A DNA stretch of 39,838 nucleotides from a virus, in IMG/VR virus record IMGVR_UViG_3300048446_000552, positions 1-39,838 of that record, one strand, 5' to 3'. A program made the translations under genes and the position numbers. The notes under the pieces are model-generated. The model ran no database searches and was not told the DNA's origin. It saw nothing but the letters and a program-made list of their open reading frames with translations. Shown one piece after another: positions 15,541 through 23,791 of the stretch (the stretch's first letter is position 1; every line of letters begins with the position of its first letter).

Positions 15541-16646
15541 AAGTTTTATATGTAGCCCACTTTGGCGAAAAATCTAATTGGTCATATTCTGCAATACACA
15601 GGGTCTTGTCGTTACAGAGTTCTGGAATTGATGTGGTTTGTAGAAACATTCCTTTACAAAGTAGTCAAGGTAATGTACCAGAATTTATAGAAAATTTAAC
15701 AAAAAAAGATACACAAAATGTAGATATTTGCATTCAACACGTTCTTCCAAACATGGTTATAGGAAGTAACAAGTTTAAGAAAAATGTTCTTTGCGCACAT
15801 ATAGACACAGAGATTAGTGAGAATCATCCTTGGTATCACTATTTTAATATGGTCGATGAGGTTTGGGTAAACAACAAGGATAGCTTAGAAAATTTGACAA
15901 ACATTGGAGTTAAAGCTAGTTGTATTCCAATGACTTTTAATACAGAACTTTACGGCAAAGTAGACAGGAAAATAGACTTAGGTGACATGAACAATAAGTT
16001 TAAGTTTTATTTCTCATCATCAGTGGGAGAGAAGAATAATCTAAACGGATTGATAAGATCTTATCTAAGTGAATTTGATAACTCAGACAATGTGTGCTTT
16101 GTATTTAATGTGTACGACACAAGACATACAGAAGAAAATATGAAAAATTATTTTTCTGATTATATAAATAAGAATAAAGAGGCTATGAGAGTCAATAAGA
16201 ACCATTCTCATTTTCCTCCAGTTTATCTTATAACAAAACCGCTGAATATTTTAGAGCAACAAAGCTTACATTTTAGCTGCGACTGTTATGTAGACATAAC
16301 AAAAAGTAGAGATTTTTCCATCACTGGATTTGAAGCAATGTGTCATGGGAAAACTCCTATATGCTCTAACACTGGAGGCTATAAAGACTTTGTAAAACAA
16401 GACAAAAATATTGGAAAGTTAATCAACGGTGTAAGCACAATATGTTTTGATCCAAATCCACCAGTTGAAAATTTATATAAAAGTAATGAATTTTGGTTCT
16501 CTCCAGACGAAAAAGAATGTAAAAAAGCAATGCGTTGGTACTACGAAAATAAAGAAAGTATAGATCGCAAGGCTGGCATGGGTGTCGGTAAAGAGTTTGA
16601 CTATGAAGCTATTGGCAAACAGATGAAGGAAAGTCTAAATGAATAA
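15537..16646 (+). CDS. GT-B glycosyltransferase-like protein
   Basis: The 369-residue protein shows the two Rossmann halves of a GT-B enzyme: KVLYVAHFGEKSNWSYSAIHRVL at the N-terminus, DEVWVNNKDSLENL and KASCIPMTF at the hinge, KFYFSSSVGEKNNLNGLIRSYL opening the donor domain, then SRDFSITGFEAMCHGKTPIC, in which the usual E-x7-E is altered (only the later Glu is clear). It is likely a glycosyltransferase of the GT4 type. Overlaps of 4 bases upstream (ATGA) and 8 bases downstream place it in the same transcript as its neighbours. Confidence 0.78.
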   Translation: MKVLYVAHFGEKSNWSYSAIHRVLSLQSSGIDVVCRNIPLQSSQGNVPEFIENLTKKDTQNVDICIQHVLPNMVIGSNKFKKNVLCAHIDTEISENHPWYHYFNMVDEVWVNNKDSLENLTNIGVKASCIPMTFNTELYGKVDRKIDLGDMNNKFKFYFSSSVGEKNNLNGLIRSYLSEFDNSDNVCFVFNVYDTRHTEENMKNYFSDYINKNKEAMRVNKNHSHFPPVYLITKPLNILEQQSLHFSCDCYVDITKSRDFSITGFEAMCHGKTPICSNTGGYKDFVKQDKNIGKLINGVSTICFDPNPPVENLYKSNEFWFSPDEKECKKAMRWYYENKESIDRKAGMGVGKEFDYEAIGKQMKESLNE

Positions 16647-17163
16647 ACTAAAGAGATTAATTAGCAAGAGTAATATAAATTTAGAAAAAAAAGTTTGCAA
16701 CTGTATCATATTTACTACTAACGAAGAGTATGAACAGAAACTATGCAAGACTGATCATAATTTTTACGCATTCTCATCGGAACAATTAAAGAAATGGGAT
16801 CACGAAGAGTATAAAAAACCTGACAATTACTTTATACTTCCTGAGAATGAAATTCCTATATGGACTAATTTTGATGTTGTAATAGTACAGCACAAGTTGG
16901 GACAATATGCTTCTGGTAGAAAGATTTCTAATCTCTTAGAATTACCACTTGTTGTAGTTGAACACTCTATGCCTAGATCTATAAGCAAAATGGAGCAACA
17001 ATTAGAACAACTTACGGCTATGAGGGGAGATTTAAATGTATTCACAAGTCAAGAATGCGCTGAAGCTTGGGGCATAGAAGATAATTATATTATAAATAGT
17101 GAACCAGAAGAAGACTTTGTGGTACAATGGCAAGTATTATTAGAACAATTTTATGAAAGGTAA
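16639..17163 (+). CDS. Half-size GT-B-like protein (N-terminal domain only)
   Basis: The 174-residue protein looks like the acceptor-side Rossmann domain of a GT-B glycosyltransferase: NFDVVIVQHKLGQYASGRKI, LPLVVVEHSMPRS, DLNVFTSQECAEAWGI. There is no donor domain and no E-x7-E. It may pair with another chain of the cluster, be a degenerate remnant, or act as a binding module. ATG 16639 has AAGGA eight bases upstream. Assignment rests on fold resemblance by eye. Confidence 0.55.
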   Translation: MNKLKRLISKSNINLEKKVCNCIIFTTNEEYEQKLCKTDHNFYAFSSEQLKKWDHEEYKKPDNYFILPENEIPIWTNFDVVIVQHKLGQYASGRKISNLLELPLVVVEHSMPRSISKMEQQLEQLTAMRGDLNVFTSQECAEAWGIEDNYIINSEPEEDFVVQWQVLLEQFYER

Positions 17164-17165
17164 AT

Positions 17166-17588
17166 ATGAATTTACAAATTTTATCGGACCAAAAAGATGC
17201 AATAGAAGGATTCGCTATTGTTCAAGTAAAAGATGGAGAATGTAAAGACATTGAACAAGTAATAGACAGTTCCTGTGAATTAGTAGTTCTTGACGGAGCT
17301 ATGGACCATTTGGAATATAAAGATTCTATTGAACTGATGGCGATGGCTACAAAAAAAGTAAGACTAAAAGGTGAGTTAGTCATAAGAGGAATTTGCCTAG
17401 AAAAACTTTATAGAGATTATAAGTCAGAAGAAATAACAATAGAAGAACTAAACAACACTTTAAAAAATATAAAGTCTATTCAAAATTATAAGGATATTAT
17501 ATCCGCTTTAATGAGTCAAAACTTTTCTGTAGATACAATTTCTTATGTAAATAGTTTTTATGAAATACATTGTTCAAGGAAGAACTAA
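17166..17588 (+). CDS. Degenerate methyltransferase-like protein
   Basis: The 140-residue protein resembles the C-terminal half of a class I methyltransferase: LVVLDGAMDHLEYKDSIELM in place of the usual post-motif strand and helix, then KVRLKGELVIRGI (motif III-like strand-turn-strand) and FEIHC-like final strand (SFYEIHC). The glycine-rich SAM-binding motif is missing, so catalysis is doubtful. It could be a partner or a decayed enzyme. AAAGG lies five bases before ATG 17166; the stop overlaps the next ATG (TAATG). Confidence 0.45.
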   Translation: MNLQILSDQKDAIEGFAIVQVKDGECKDIEQVIDSSCELVVLDGAMDHLEYKDSIELMAMATKKVRLKGELVIRGICLEKLYRDYKSEEITIEELNNTLKNIKSIQNYKDIISALMSQNFSVDTISYVNSFYEIHCSRKN

Positions 17589-18322
17589 TGACAAAAATAA
17601 AACAGGCCAAAAAAGTAGATAAAAGATTATTAAGCTTTGCCATACTGTATGATCAACAGTCTAGCAAAAGTAAGAATCAACAACTACAAATGGCTATGAT
17701 AGACCATCAGCTGAAACTTTTAGACAAACAAATTAATTCTATAAATAAAAAATATGTAAAAAATGAAATAATAATATGCGTAGGCTATCAGTCTGATATT
17801 GTCATTCGTCACATTCACGAAAATCACTCAAAGAAAAACATTAGAGTGGTGGAGAATACTAATTATTTTGATAGTAATAGTTGTGAAAGTTTAAGAATTA
17901 TAATGAACAATATAAGCAACAATAGAATAATTATTATGGATGGATCAATGTCTGTGCCGGAAAGAGTTTATAGCAAGCTAGGTGTTGATGGTTGTCACAT
18001 TGTAGTCTCAAAACAGAAAAACGAAAGCGGAAACGTGGGAGCAAACATATCTAAAGAAGATAAAGTTGAATATCTCTCTTACGGTGGCTGTCAGGAGTGT
18101 AAAAACATACTGGTCCTTTGCAACCCAAGAGCCATTAGTCTTATGAAAAGAATATTGTCAAGTGGTGAATATAAAAATAAATTTATTTTTGAAATACTAA
18201 ACGATCTGATATCATTAAAATATGTTGTAAAAGCAATACAGGTTAAAGAAAAAATTAATCAAATATCCAATATGAAGTTTATGAAAATTAGAGGAAAGAA
18301 ATATGAAATTTATAATAGATAA
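17588..18322 (+). CDS. Nucleotidyltransferase-like protein with altered catalytic loop
   Basis: The 244-residue product has the order of elements of sugar-1-phosphate or phosphocholine nucleotidyltransferases: SFAILYDQQSSK, a helix HQLKLLDKQINSINK, NEIIICVGYQSDIVIRHI, RVVENTNYFDSNSCESLRI and RIIIMDGSMSVPERVYSKL. However, the Gly-rich NTP-binding loop (GxGxR) and the Lys after it are not conserved, and the LxGD-type motif reads MDGS. It may therefore be a binding protein or a diverged enzyme. ATG 17588 is preferred over the upstream TTG at 17570 because AAGGA lies seven bases before it and it forms a TAATG overlap. Confidence 0.55.
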   Translation: MTKIKQAKKVDKRLLSFAILYDQQSSKSKNQQLQMAMIDHQLKLLDKQINSINKKYVKNEIIICVGYQSDIVIRHIHENHSKKNIRVVENTNYFDSNSCESLRIIMNNISNNRIIIMDGSMSVPERVYSKLGVDGCHIVVSKQKNESGNVGANISKEDKVEYLSYGGCQECKNILVLCNPRAISLMKRILSSGEYKNKFIFEILNDLISLKYVVKAIQVKEKINQISNMKFMKIRGKKYEIYNR

Positions 18323-19157
18323 CTATACTACAACCTCCAGTTCCCAAGCTTTGTATTTTGCAGAACATATACATGCAATGGAAGAACATGAAGTATATAT
18401 GTTGAAGCAGGGTAAAGAAAGTATATTTGACGCATTTGATAGGTTCGGTCCAGACGTATATATTACTTCAACTAATCTGCTGTCAAGAGACGCAGTTATG
18501 TATATCACACAACAAAAAAATATTAACCTGATAGTATCTATTAATGGAACAAATAATAATGATGTATTAGAAATAGAATCTGCTATACTAGAATCAAAAA
18601 TTAATTGTCCGTTTTTTATATCTAATCTAAGAGACGATAAACAACCAATGACTAAAAAAATTAAAGTTATAAGGTTTATGGAGTCTGTCGATACCAATTT
18701 TGACACTGAAGTGAGCATAGATTATAATATAGATAAACTAGTAGTCGCTGGAAAAGAAAGTCCTAATATTAGAAATTATTATGGAACTTTTCATGTGGCT
18801 TCTCAGGCTAAAGAACTAGCTAATATTGCAGATTTGTGTCTTCCAATTAACATTTTAAGCCCACTACTAGAAAACTATAAAGAAGTCGTCTTTCAAGAAT
18901 TTGGAAACTACATCCCTCAACTATTCTTTCACTCTTTAGCTATTGGAAAGCCAACTTATTATGACTTAGAGGATCAAGAAAAAGCAGACATGGTTGATGA
19001 TACGTGTGATAAAGTATTTGGTGTTGGGAATAAGTTAAATTACTCATGCGTAGATAAGATCACAGACTTTAAGGATCTACAGGAGAAGGTATTAGCAAAG
19101 CATACTTCTAGAAATAGAGTTAAATCTTTGCTCTCTCAAATACCTAAAAAGAAATGA
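18303..19157 (+). CDS. Putative GT-B-like protein of the sugar cluster
   Basis: The 284-residue protein has alternating strands and helices suggestive of a two-domain Rossmann protein: FGPDVYITSTNLLSRDAVMYI, NLIVSINGTNN, KIKVIRFMESVD, a central LVVAGKESPNIRNYYGTFHVASQ and ADLCLPINILSPLLENYKEVVFQEFGNYIPQ. The overall pattern recalls CgeB-type or spore-coat-type glycosyltransferases, but I see no decisive motif. AGGA precedes ATG 18303 at seven bases; the gene overlaps the previous one by 20 bases and the next by 4 (ATGA). Confidence 0.5.
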   Translation: MKFIIDNYTTTSSSQALYFAEHIHAMEEHEVYMLKQGKESIFDAFDRFGPDVYITSTNLLSRDAVMYITQQKNINLIVSINGTNNNDVLEIESAILESKINCPFFISNLRDDKQPMTKKIKVIRFMESVDTNFDTEVSIDYNIDKLVVAGKESPNIRNYYGTFHVASQAKELANIADLCLPINILSPLLENYKEVVFQEFGNYIPQLFFHSLAIGKPTYYDLEDQEKADMVDDTCDKVFGVGNKLNYSCVDKITDFKDLQEKVLAKHTSRNRVKSLLSQIPKKK

Positions 19158-19879
19158 ATCACTTACAAGACGTAACGATTATATCAATTTGTCACAACGA
19201 TAAATTCCAAGATACAATTCACGCTATGGATTATTCCATGTCGCAAATAAGTTTTGGTAAAAGCTTAATAATCACAGAAGACAAATTAGATCCAGCGCAC
19301 AGGAGGATGATTGATCACAGGTTGTATCCTAATATCAATGTTCAGGTACTAGACAAAACTATTGATCTTAGAGAGTATAACAGGATATGTATAGAAGATT
19401 TGTGTTCTTTTATTGACACAGACTATTGCCTACTAATGCAATGGGACGGTTTCGTGATAGACGGAAACAGGTGGCGTGATGAGTTCTTAGAGTATGATTA
19501 TATCGGCGCTCCTTGGAGTGTGCCAGTAGGATCTAGAAACAACATAGGAAATGGTGGATTCTCTTTGAGAAGTAAAAAATTTTTAGAAGTTAGTTCTAAA
19601 TTAAGATACAATCCAGACGACTGCGAGTGGTTACACCCAAGCCAAAAACTAGCATTGCCAATAGCTCCAGAAGATTGGTATATGTGCTATAGTAATTATA
19701 AACATTTTAGCAATGAAGATATTAAGTTCCCAGATACAAAAACAGCTTACAAATTTTCAGTAGAACACTCGTCATCACTACAACCATTTAACCCCTTTGA
19801 TGTAAAGACATATAAATCTTTTGGTTTTCACGGAGAATTTAATGAAGCCGCTATGGAGATGCTAAATGTTAGACAGTAA
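19154..19879 (+). CDS. DUF5672 glycosyltransferase-like protein
   Basis: The 241-residue protein matches the DUF5672 pattern well: TDYCLLMQWDGFVID (about residues 90-104), YDYIGAPW, then NNIGNGGFSLRSKKFLE, IAPEDWYMC, AYKFSVEHS and KSFGFHGEF at the C-terminus. This family is found in glycan gene clusters of bacteria and large viruses and is considered a GT-A-like transferase, with the Asp in QWDGF and the Glu-Asp in PEDW as probable active-site residues. It is nearly full length. Confidence 0.85.
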   Translation: MNHLQDVTIISICHNDKFQDTIHAMDYSMSQISFGKSLIITEDKLDPAHRRMIDHRLYPNINVQVLDKTIDLREYNRICIEDLCSFIDTDYCLLMQWDGFVIDGNRWRDEFLEYDYIGAPWSVPVGSRNNIGNGGFSLRSKKFLEVSSKLRYNPDDCEWLHPSQKLALPIAPEDWYMCYSNYKHFSNEDIKFPDTKTAYKFSVEHSSSLQPFNPFDVKTYKSFGFHGEFNEAAMEMLNVRQ

Positions 19880-20648
19880 AAAAATATCTTTTCATGTTCA
19901 CTTGTTTTATCTAGAGCCATCAATATATCTTTTAGATAAGATTAGAGACGCTTTTGACGGTAATGTATACATATCTCTAAATAAAAATGGAGAACATAAT
20001 CAAGAAATATTATCACACGCTGATTCGATTTTTAAAAACGTAGATCACGTTGTGGTAGACAATGTTGGTAATGACCAATACGGATTCTTCCACAGCTTTC
20101 CTCGAAATCAAGACGAAACAGAGTGGGTATTTTACTGTCATGATAAAACAATAAAAAGAATAGATTGGCTGGACGAAATTATAGATCCAGTTATTAATTA
20201 TGAAGACGTAGATAATATAATAAACGATGATGATATAGGGTTAATCACGGCTGGAAAAACTAAACATTGTATGAATATGTATACTGAAGATATATTAACA
20301 GGCATGTCTAAAAGTAAAAATTATTCTAAGAGACTAAAAATTGTTCAAGCCAGACACACGCTGACATGGTATAGGGAGCTTCAATACATTCTACTAACTG
20401 ATACGGGGCTAATAAATACTGACTTACTAAACCCAAGATTTACTGCTGGCAATATGTTTATGGCTAGAAAAAATGTTATAAAATTAGCGCACGATTGTGT
20501 GCATAAAAGTTTCTTTGAAAACTATTATAGAGAAGATGGCAATGTAGAACATGCATTAGAGCGATTCTATTTTTATGTAACAGGTTGCCTAAAATATAAA
20601 AACTTTTTCGTAGGATTAAAGGAAGAAGAGGAAGAAACGGATGAATAA
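19866..20648 (+). CDS. RgpF-like (rhamnan synthesis F) glycosyltransferase-related protein
   Basis: The 260-residue protein resembles the rhamnan synthesis F domain: an early FHVHLFYLEPSIYLLDKI, VYISLN, VVDNVGNDQYGFFHSF, WVFYCHDKTIKR, and FTAGNMFMARKNVI followed by NYYREDGNVEHALERFYFYV, all in family order. RgpF proteins take part in making rhamnose-containing surface polysaccharides. ATG 19866 has GGAG seven bases upstream and overlaps the DUF5672 gene by 14 bases. The C-terminus is a run of acidic residues. Confidence 0.72.
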   Translation: MLDSKKISFHVHLFYLEPSIYLLDKIRDAFDGNVYISLNKNGEHNQEILSHADSIFKNVDHVVVDNVGNDQYGFFHSFPRNQDETEWVFYCHDKTIKRIDWLDEIIDPVINYEDVDNIINDDDIGLITAGKTKHCMNMYTEDILTGMSKSKNYSKRLKIVQARHTLTWYRELQYILLTDTGLINTDLLNPRFTAGNMFMARKNVIKLAHDCVHKSFFENYYREDGNVEHALERFYFYVTGCLKYKNFFVGLKEEEEETDE

Positions 20649-21093
20649 TTTTGGCGTATACTTAAACTCAATAGGTGATAATGATATAACAAATAATATA
20701 TGCAAGGAAATAAACAGAGCTATTTATCAAGATGTAATTAAAGACGCTAGTATATTCTATGATCAAATAGGACACATAGAATCAAAACTTCCTTGTGGAA
20801 TATTTCATTCTTCAGACTTATGGAATTTTAGAGGTAGCTTGCTTGTATTATCAATCAGCTCCGCTCTAAGAATTAAAAATATAGCAAATGGAATTAATAT
20901 GATTTTAGGATATGGGTGGGGGCATAAGAATGTTTTGGCAACACTAAAAATGCTAGAGGATGAAAAAATTAAAACATTTTGCTACTCAGAAGATTTAGCC
21001 AAAGACTTTTATAGAATTAGTGGCAAAAAACCCATAGGTTACTCTGAGGATTTTAAAAATTCTATCAACATAATTATGGAACAAACACAATGA
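20641..21093 (+). CDS. Hypothetical protein at end of sugar cluster
   Basis: The 150-residue protein has no recognised motif. Notable parts are CGIFHSSDLWNFRGSLLVLSISSALRIKNI and MILGYGWGHKNVLATLKMLEDEKI, which suggest an alternating alpha/beta fold; no signal peptide or clear membrane span. It overlaps its neighbours on both sides (8 bases and 4 bases, the latter ATGA). Context suggests a partner of the sugar enzymes, not proven. Confidence 0.5.
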   Translation: MNNFGVYLNSIGDNDITNNICKEINRAIYQDVIKDASIFYDQIGHIESKLPCGIFHSSDLWNFRGSLLVLSISSALRIKNIANGINMILGYGWGHKNVLATLKMLEDEKIKTFCYSEDLAKDFYRISGKKPIGYSEDFKNSINIIMEQTQ

Positions 21094-21860
21094 TAAATGA
21101 AAAAGAAATAGTAAAGTTATATACAGATAACAATAAAAGCACTTATGATCTTGCTAAGATGTTTAGCACATACCCTAACAAAATTAGGCGTATACTTGTA
21201 AAGCATGGTGTACAAATGAAAACAAAAAGCGAGGCTCAGAAAAACGCTTTAAGTAGTGGTAAATCTAAATTACCAACAGAAGGTAAACGTAGAACAAAGG
21301 AAGAAAGACTTAAGATTAGTTCTGGATTACAGAAACGTTGGCAGAATATGGACAAAGAAACTTATGAAGCACACGTTAGTAGAGCTAAACAGAGATGGAT
21401 AAACATGTCTCAAGAAGAAAAAAACAACATGACGCAAGCTGCTATAAAAGCTATACAGATTGCTGGGAAAGAAGGGTCTAAGCTAGAAAAGTTTTTACGA
21501 GATGAATTTGTGAGAAATGGATTAAACGTACAAGTTCATACTAAAAATATTATACCAAACGAAAACCTAGAAATTGATCTGTACTTTCCTAATATAAAGA
21601 CTATAATAGAGATAGATGGACCTTCTCATTTTTTGCCAATATGGGGAGAAGAAAAACTACAAAAACAAATAAAATCAGATTCTCATAAAACGGGGTTGAT
21701 TCTTAGCAAAGGTTTTGCTATAATTAGAGTAAAGCACTTGTCTGATTCTTTATCTTTAAATGATAGAGAAAATCTAAAAAATAGGTTGATAGATATGTTG
21801 AAGGTGATCAAGAATAAATTTCCAAAAAAATCCGAACGTTACATTGAAATTGAAGCATGA
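21090..21860 (+). CDS. EDxHD-type (Vsr-related) homing endonuclease-like protein
   Basis: The 256-residue protein has an N-terminal HTH (STYDLAKMFSTYPNKIRRIL, recruiting a DNA site), a basic DNA-binding middle with NUMOD3-like helices (RRTKEERLKISSGLQKRW and a second similar segment SRAKQRWINMSQEE), and a C-terminal nuclease domain with D163 (LEIDLYFP), E174, D176 and H180 (IIEIDGPSHF), then SHKTGLILSKGFAIIRV. This fits the EDxHD homing nucleases related to Vsr and DUF559. Such genes spread by cutting alleles lacking them. It is inserted without disturbing either neighbour; no split gene is obvious here. Confidence 0.75.
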   Translation: MINEKEIVKLYTDNNKSTYDLAKMFSTYPNKIRRILVKHGVQMKTKSEAQKNALSSGKSKLPTEGKRRTKEERLKISSGLQKRWQNMDKETYEAHVSRAKQRWINMSQEEKNNMTQAAIKAIQIAGKEGSKLEKFLRDEFVRNGLNVQVHTKNIIPNENLEIDLYFPNIKTIIEIDGPSHFLPIWGEEKLQKQIKSDSHKTGLILSKGFAIIRVKHLSDSLSLNDRENLKNRLIDMLKVIKNKFPKKSERYIEIEA

Positions 21861-21870
21861 AAGGACTATT

Positions 21871-22641
21871 ATGATTGAAACAGAAGAAAACCTTTTCGCA
21901 GGAGTAGAAGAATTGCAAACACCATCTAATACTGATACATCAGTTAAGAATGTAGTACTAGAAGATTCACCCTCTATGCTATCTCCAGAGTGGCATGATT
22001 ACGCTATGACGCTCTTTCAGGAAGATGAGATGATGAATGGGCATCCTTTAGTAACGGGGCTTAGAAGAGTATCTGAGCTTGTTCTGGGACCAATTTCGTT
22101 TAGTGGTCCAACTTGGGTAAAACCCACAGAAAGGGACGACCATCACGGTAGAGCTACAGTAATTTTCACCATAGAATTTGCTAGTGGACTCAGATGCTCT
22201 GAGGTAGCAGACTCTTGGGAGGGCAATACTGATGACATGTTTTGTGCTTTTGCTGTGGCTATAGCCAGCACTAGAGCAGAAGCCAGAGCTTTACGAAAAG
22301 TACTTAAGATTAAAGGTGTGGCAGCAGAGGAACTTACCAAGAAAGATACTGCTAAGATTGTGCGTGACATTTCAAAACAAAACAATAGCAGTGCTGGTGA
22401 TTATGATGACACCGGAAGGATGAGTGATGCACAATACAACTTTATTGACATTAAATGCAAACAGCTCAATGTAAATGGAGGAAAGTTATTCAAGGACATA
22501 TTTAAAGTAGATCAGAATCGTAAGATCTCAAAGAAAGTCGCTAGCGAAATCATTGATGTTCTCAACGACTATCAACGAGATAAAAGCACAATACCACAAG
22601 ACATCGTGGGATATAACCAAGAATGGAGAGAAATTAAATGA
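21871..22641 (+). CDS. Putative Rad52-like single-strand annealing protein
   Basis: The 256-residue product starts at ATG 21871 (AAGGA five bases upstream), not at the earlier TTG in the same frame. The centre has a beta-rich part (HGRATVIFTIEFASGLRCSE, VADSWEGN) followed by FAVAIASTRAEARALRKVLKIKG, which resembles the Rad52/ERF/Sak-type core where a TRAxxRALR helix follows the sheet. The C-terminal SDAQYNFIDIKCKQLNV...FKDIF looks like the small helical domain seen at the end of many phage annealing proteins. It could anneal single strands in recombination-dependent replication. The immediate neighbour is a zinc-ribbon protein, also common beside such recombinases. Confidence 0.5.
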   Translation: MIETEENLFAGVEELQTPSNTDTSVKNVVLEDSPSMLSPEWHDYAMTLFQEDEMMNGHPLVTGLRRVSELVLGPISFSGPTWVKPTERDDHHGRATVIFTIEFASGLRCSEVADSWEGNTDDMFCAFAVAIASTRAEARALRKVLKIKGVAAEELTKKDTAKIVRDISKQNNSSAGDYDDTGRMSDAQYNFIDIKCKQLNVNGGKLFKDIFKVDQNRKISKKVASEIIDVLNDYQRDKSTIPQDIVGYNQEWREIK

Positions 22642-22970
22642 AGTTAAATTATACAACAGCAAATAACAGGATCACAGCAGAATTTGAAGCTGATACTCAC
22701 AGAGAGTTGTTTACTCAAATCTCAAGATTTCAAGAAGTCTTTGAGGAAAGTAAATGTGGTAAGTGTGGTTCAGAAAATCTAAGGTTCGTAGTAAGAACCG
22801 TAGAAGAAAACGAATATTTTGAACTTCGATGCGCAGATTGTGGAGCTAAACTTGCGTTTGGCTCTATGAAGAAAGGTGGAGGTCTATTCCCCAAGCGTAA
22901 AGATGGAGACACATGGCTACCTGACGGCGGCTGGATGAAGTGGAACTCCAAAAAGGGTACTCTAGAATGA
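22638..22970 (+). CDS. Small zinc-ribbon phage protein
   Basis: The 110-residue protein has an N-terminal antiparallel beta segment (MKLNYTTANNRITAEFEADT), a central zinc ribbon with two C-x2-C knuckles (CGKCG at about 40 and CADCG at about 65), and a Gly/Lys-rich end with FPKRKDG and GGWMKW. It probably binds nucleic acid or a recombination protein. GGAGAG lies seven bases before ATG 22638, which overlaps the upstream stop (ATGA). Last gene of the plus block; the terminator begins about 30 bases after its stop. Confidence 0.72.
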   Translation: MKLNYTTANNRITAEFEADTHRELFTQISRFQEVFEESKCGKCGSENLRFVVRTVEENEYFELRCADCGAKLAFGSMKKGGGLFPKRKDGDTWLPDGGWMKWNSKKGTLE

Positions 22971-23002
22971 TAGATAAAAGGAAACTCTATCTGTTCTAAA
23001 GT

Positions 23003-23034
23003 TAAAGGGGGCTGAAAAGCCCCCTTTATTTTTT
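23003..23034 (+). terminator. Rho-independent terminator between convergent blocks
   Basis: An 11-bp perfect stem (23003-23013 with 23018-23028, core GGGGGCT/AGCCCCC) encloses a GAAA tetraloop and is followed on the plus strand by TTTTTT at 23029-23034. On the minus strand the same hairpin is followed by a weak TTTAACTTT, so it may also slow transcription coming from the structural genes. It marks the meeting point of the two transcription units. Confidence 0.92.
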
Positions 23035-23791
23035 ATAGATACTCTACACTAAAGTATAGTGCATAATCTTCGGCACTACCAATGGCAGTAGGCTCTGCAC
23101 TCATAGCAATATACCAATCGTGTTGTAGAGACCTGTGAGTAGAACCTTCAACAGTAGCTCCTGTTACCTGATTTAGAGAAGTGTCACTATCAAGTGTGTT
23201 CAGCCCACTCATGCCGGGAGATTCTGTAAGAGGCATATCTTCTAGTGGTGGATTTGTGTTACCCTTATTGGCATCAAAATTAGCATATCCCTTTTCAAAT
23301 ATAAACCATTGATCTGCACTCCAGCTAGTAGATCTATGTGCAAGTTTTTTAGAAGTACCAAAACTACCACTCCTATTTCTTACATCGTAAATATAAGTAG
23401 TAACACCAGAAGCATGATTGTTAATATTATTTCTATCAAAGATCCTCAGTTTAGGATTCTTAGTCATCACTTGTGTGTCGTGTGTGAATCTAATATTTAG
23501 AGGTGCTGCGTATGCTGGCACTTCATCTAGAGTTTTTGTATCACTTGTCAGGTTAGAGATTACAGACCCCGGAGCAGCAGTTCTAGAACCATCAAACTTA
23601 GTATTATTTACAGCAGTGCCTTCAGCAGTACCATTGGCATTAGTAACAAAAGTAGTATCCTGCCTAGTACCAAGCGCAACGGAAATGCCATGAGCTGATC
23701 CGTAAAAACCCAGACCACTTCCAGTGGTATGATTTATTAATGTGTCTGACTCTGTGCCATCAACATTAGCGTAAAATTTGATCTCTGCCAT
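23033..23791 (-). CDS. Putative virion structural protein (252 residues)
   Basis: The protein begins MAEIKFYANVDGTESDTLI and is rich in Gly, Ser, Thr and Asn, with predicted beta structure and no membrane span. The N-terminus (EIKFYANVDGT) resembles the opening of phage tail-fibre or tail-accessory proteins. The rest includes IRFTHDTQVMTKNPKLRIFDR and a C-terminal YALYFSVEYL strand. No enzyme motif. GGAG lies nine bases upstream of ATG 23791. It is the last gene of the minus block and its stop lies in the T-tract of the terminator. Assigned by composition and position. Confidence 0.55.
   Translation of the reverse strand: MAEIKFYANVDGTESDTLINHTTGSGLGFYGSAHGISVALGTRQDTTFVTNANGTAEGTAVNNTKFDGSRTAAPGSVISNLTSDTKTLDEVPAYAAPLNIRFTHDTQVMTKNPKLRIFDRNNINNHASGVTTYIYDVRNRSGSFGTSKKLAHRSTSWSADQWFIFEKGYANFDANKGNTNPPLEDMPLTESPGMSGLNTLDSDTSLNQVTGATVEGSTHRSLQHDWYIAMSAEPTAIGSAEDYALYFSVEYL

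Noticed and set aside
18323-18718. Minus-strand ORF of 131 residues
   Set aside because: Entirely antisense to a gene of the sugar cluster, no SD or family signal.
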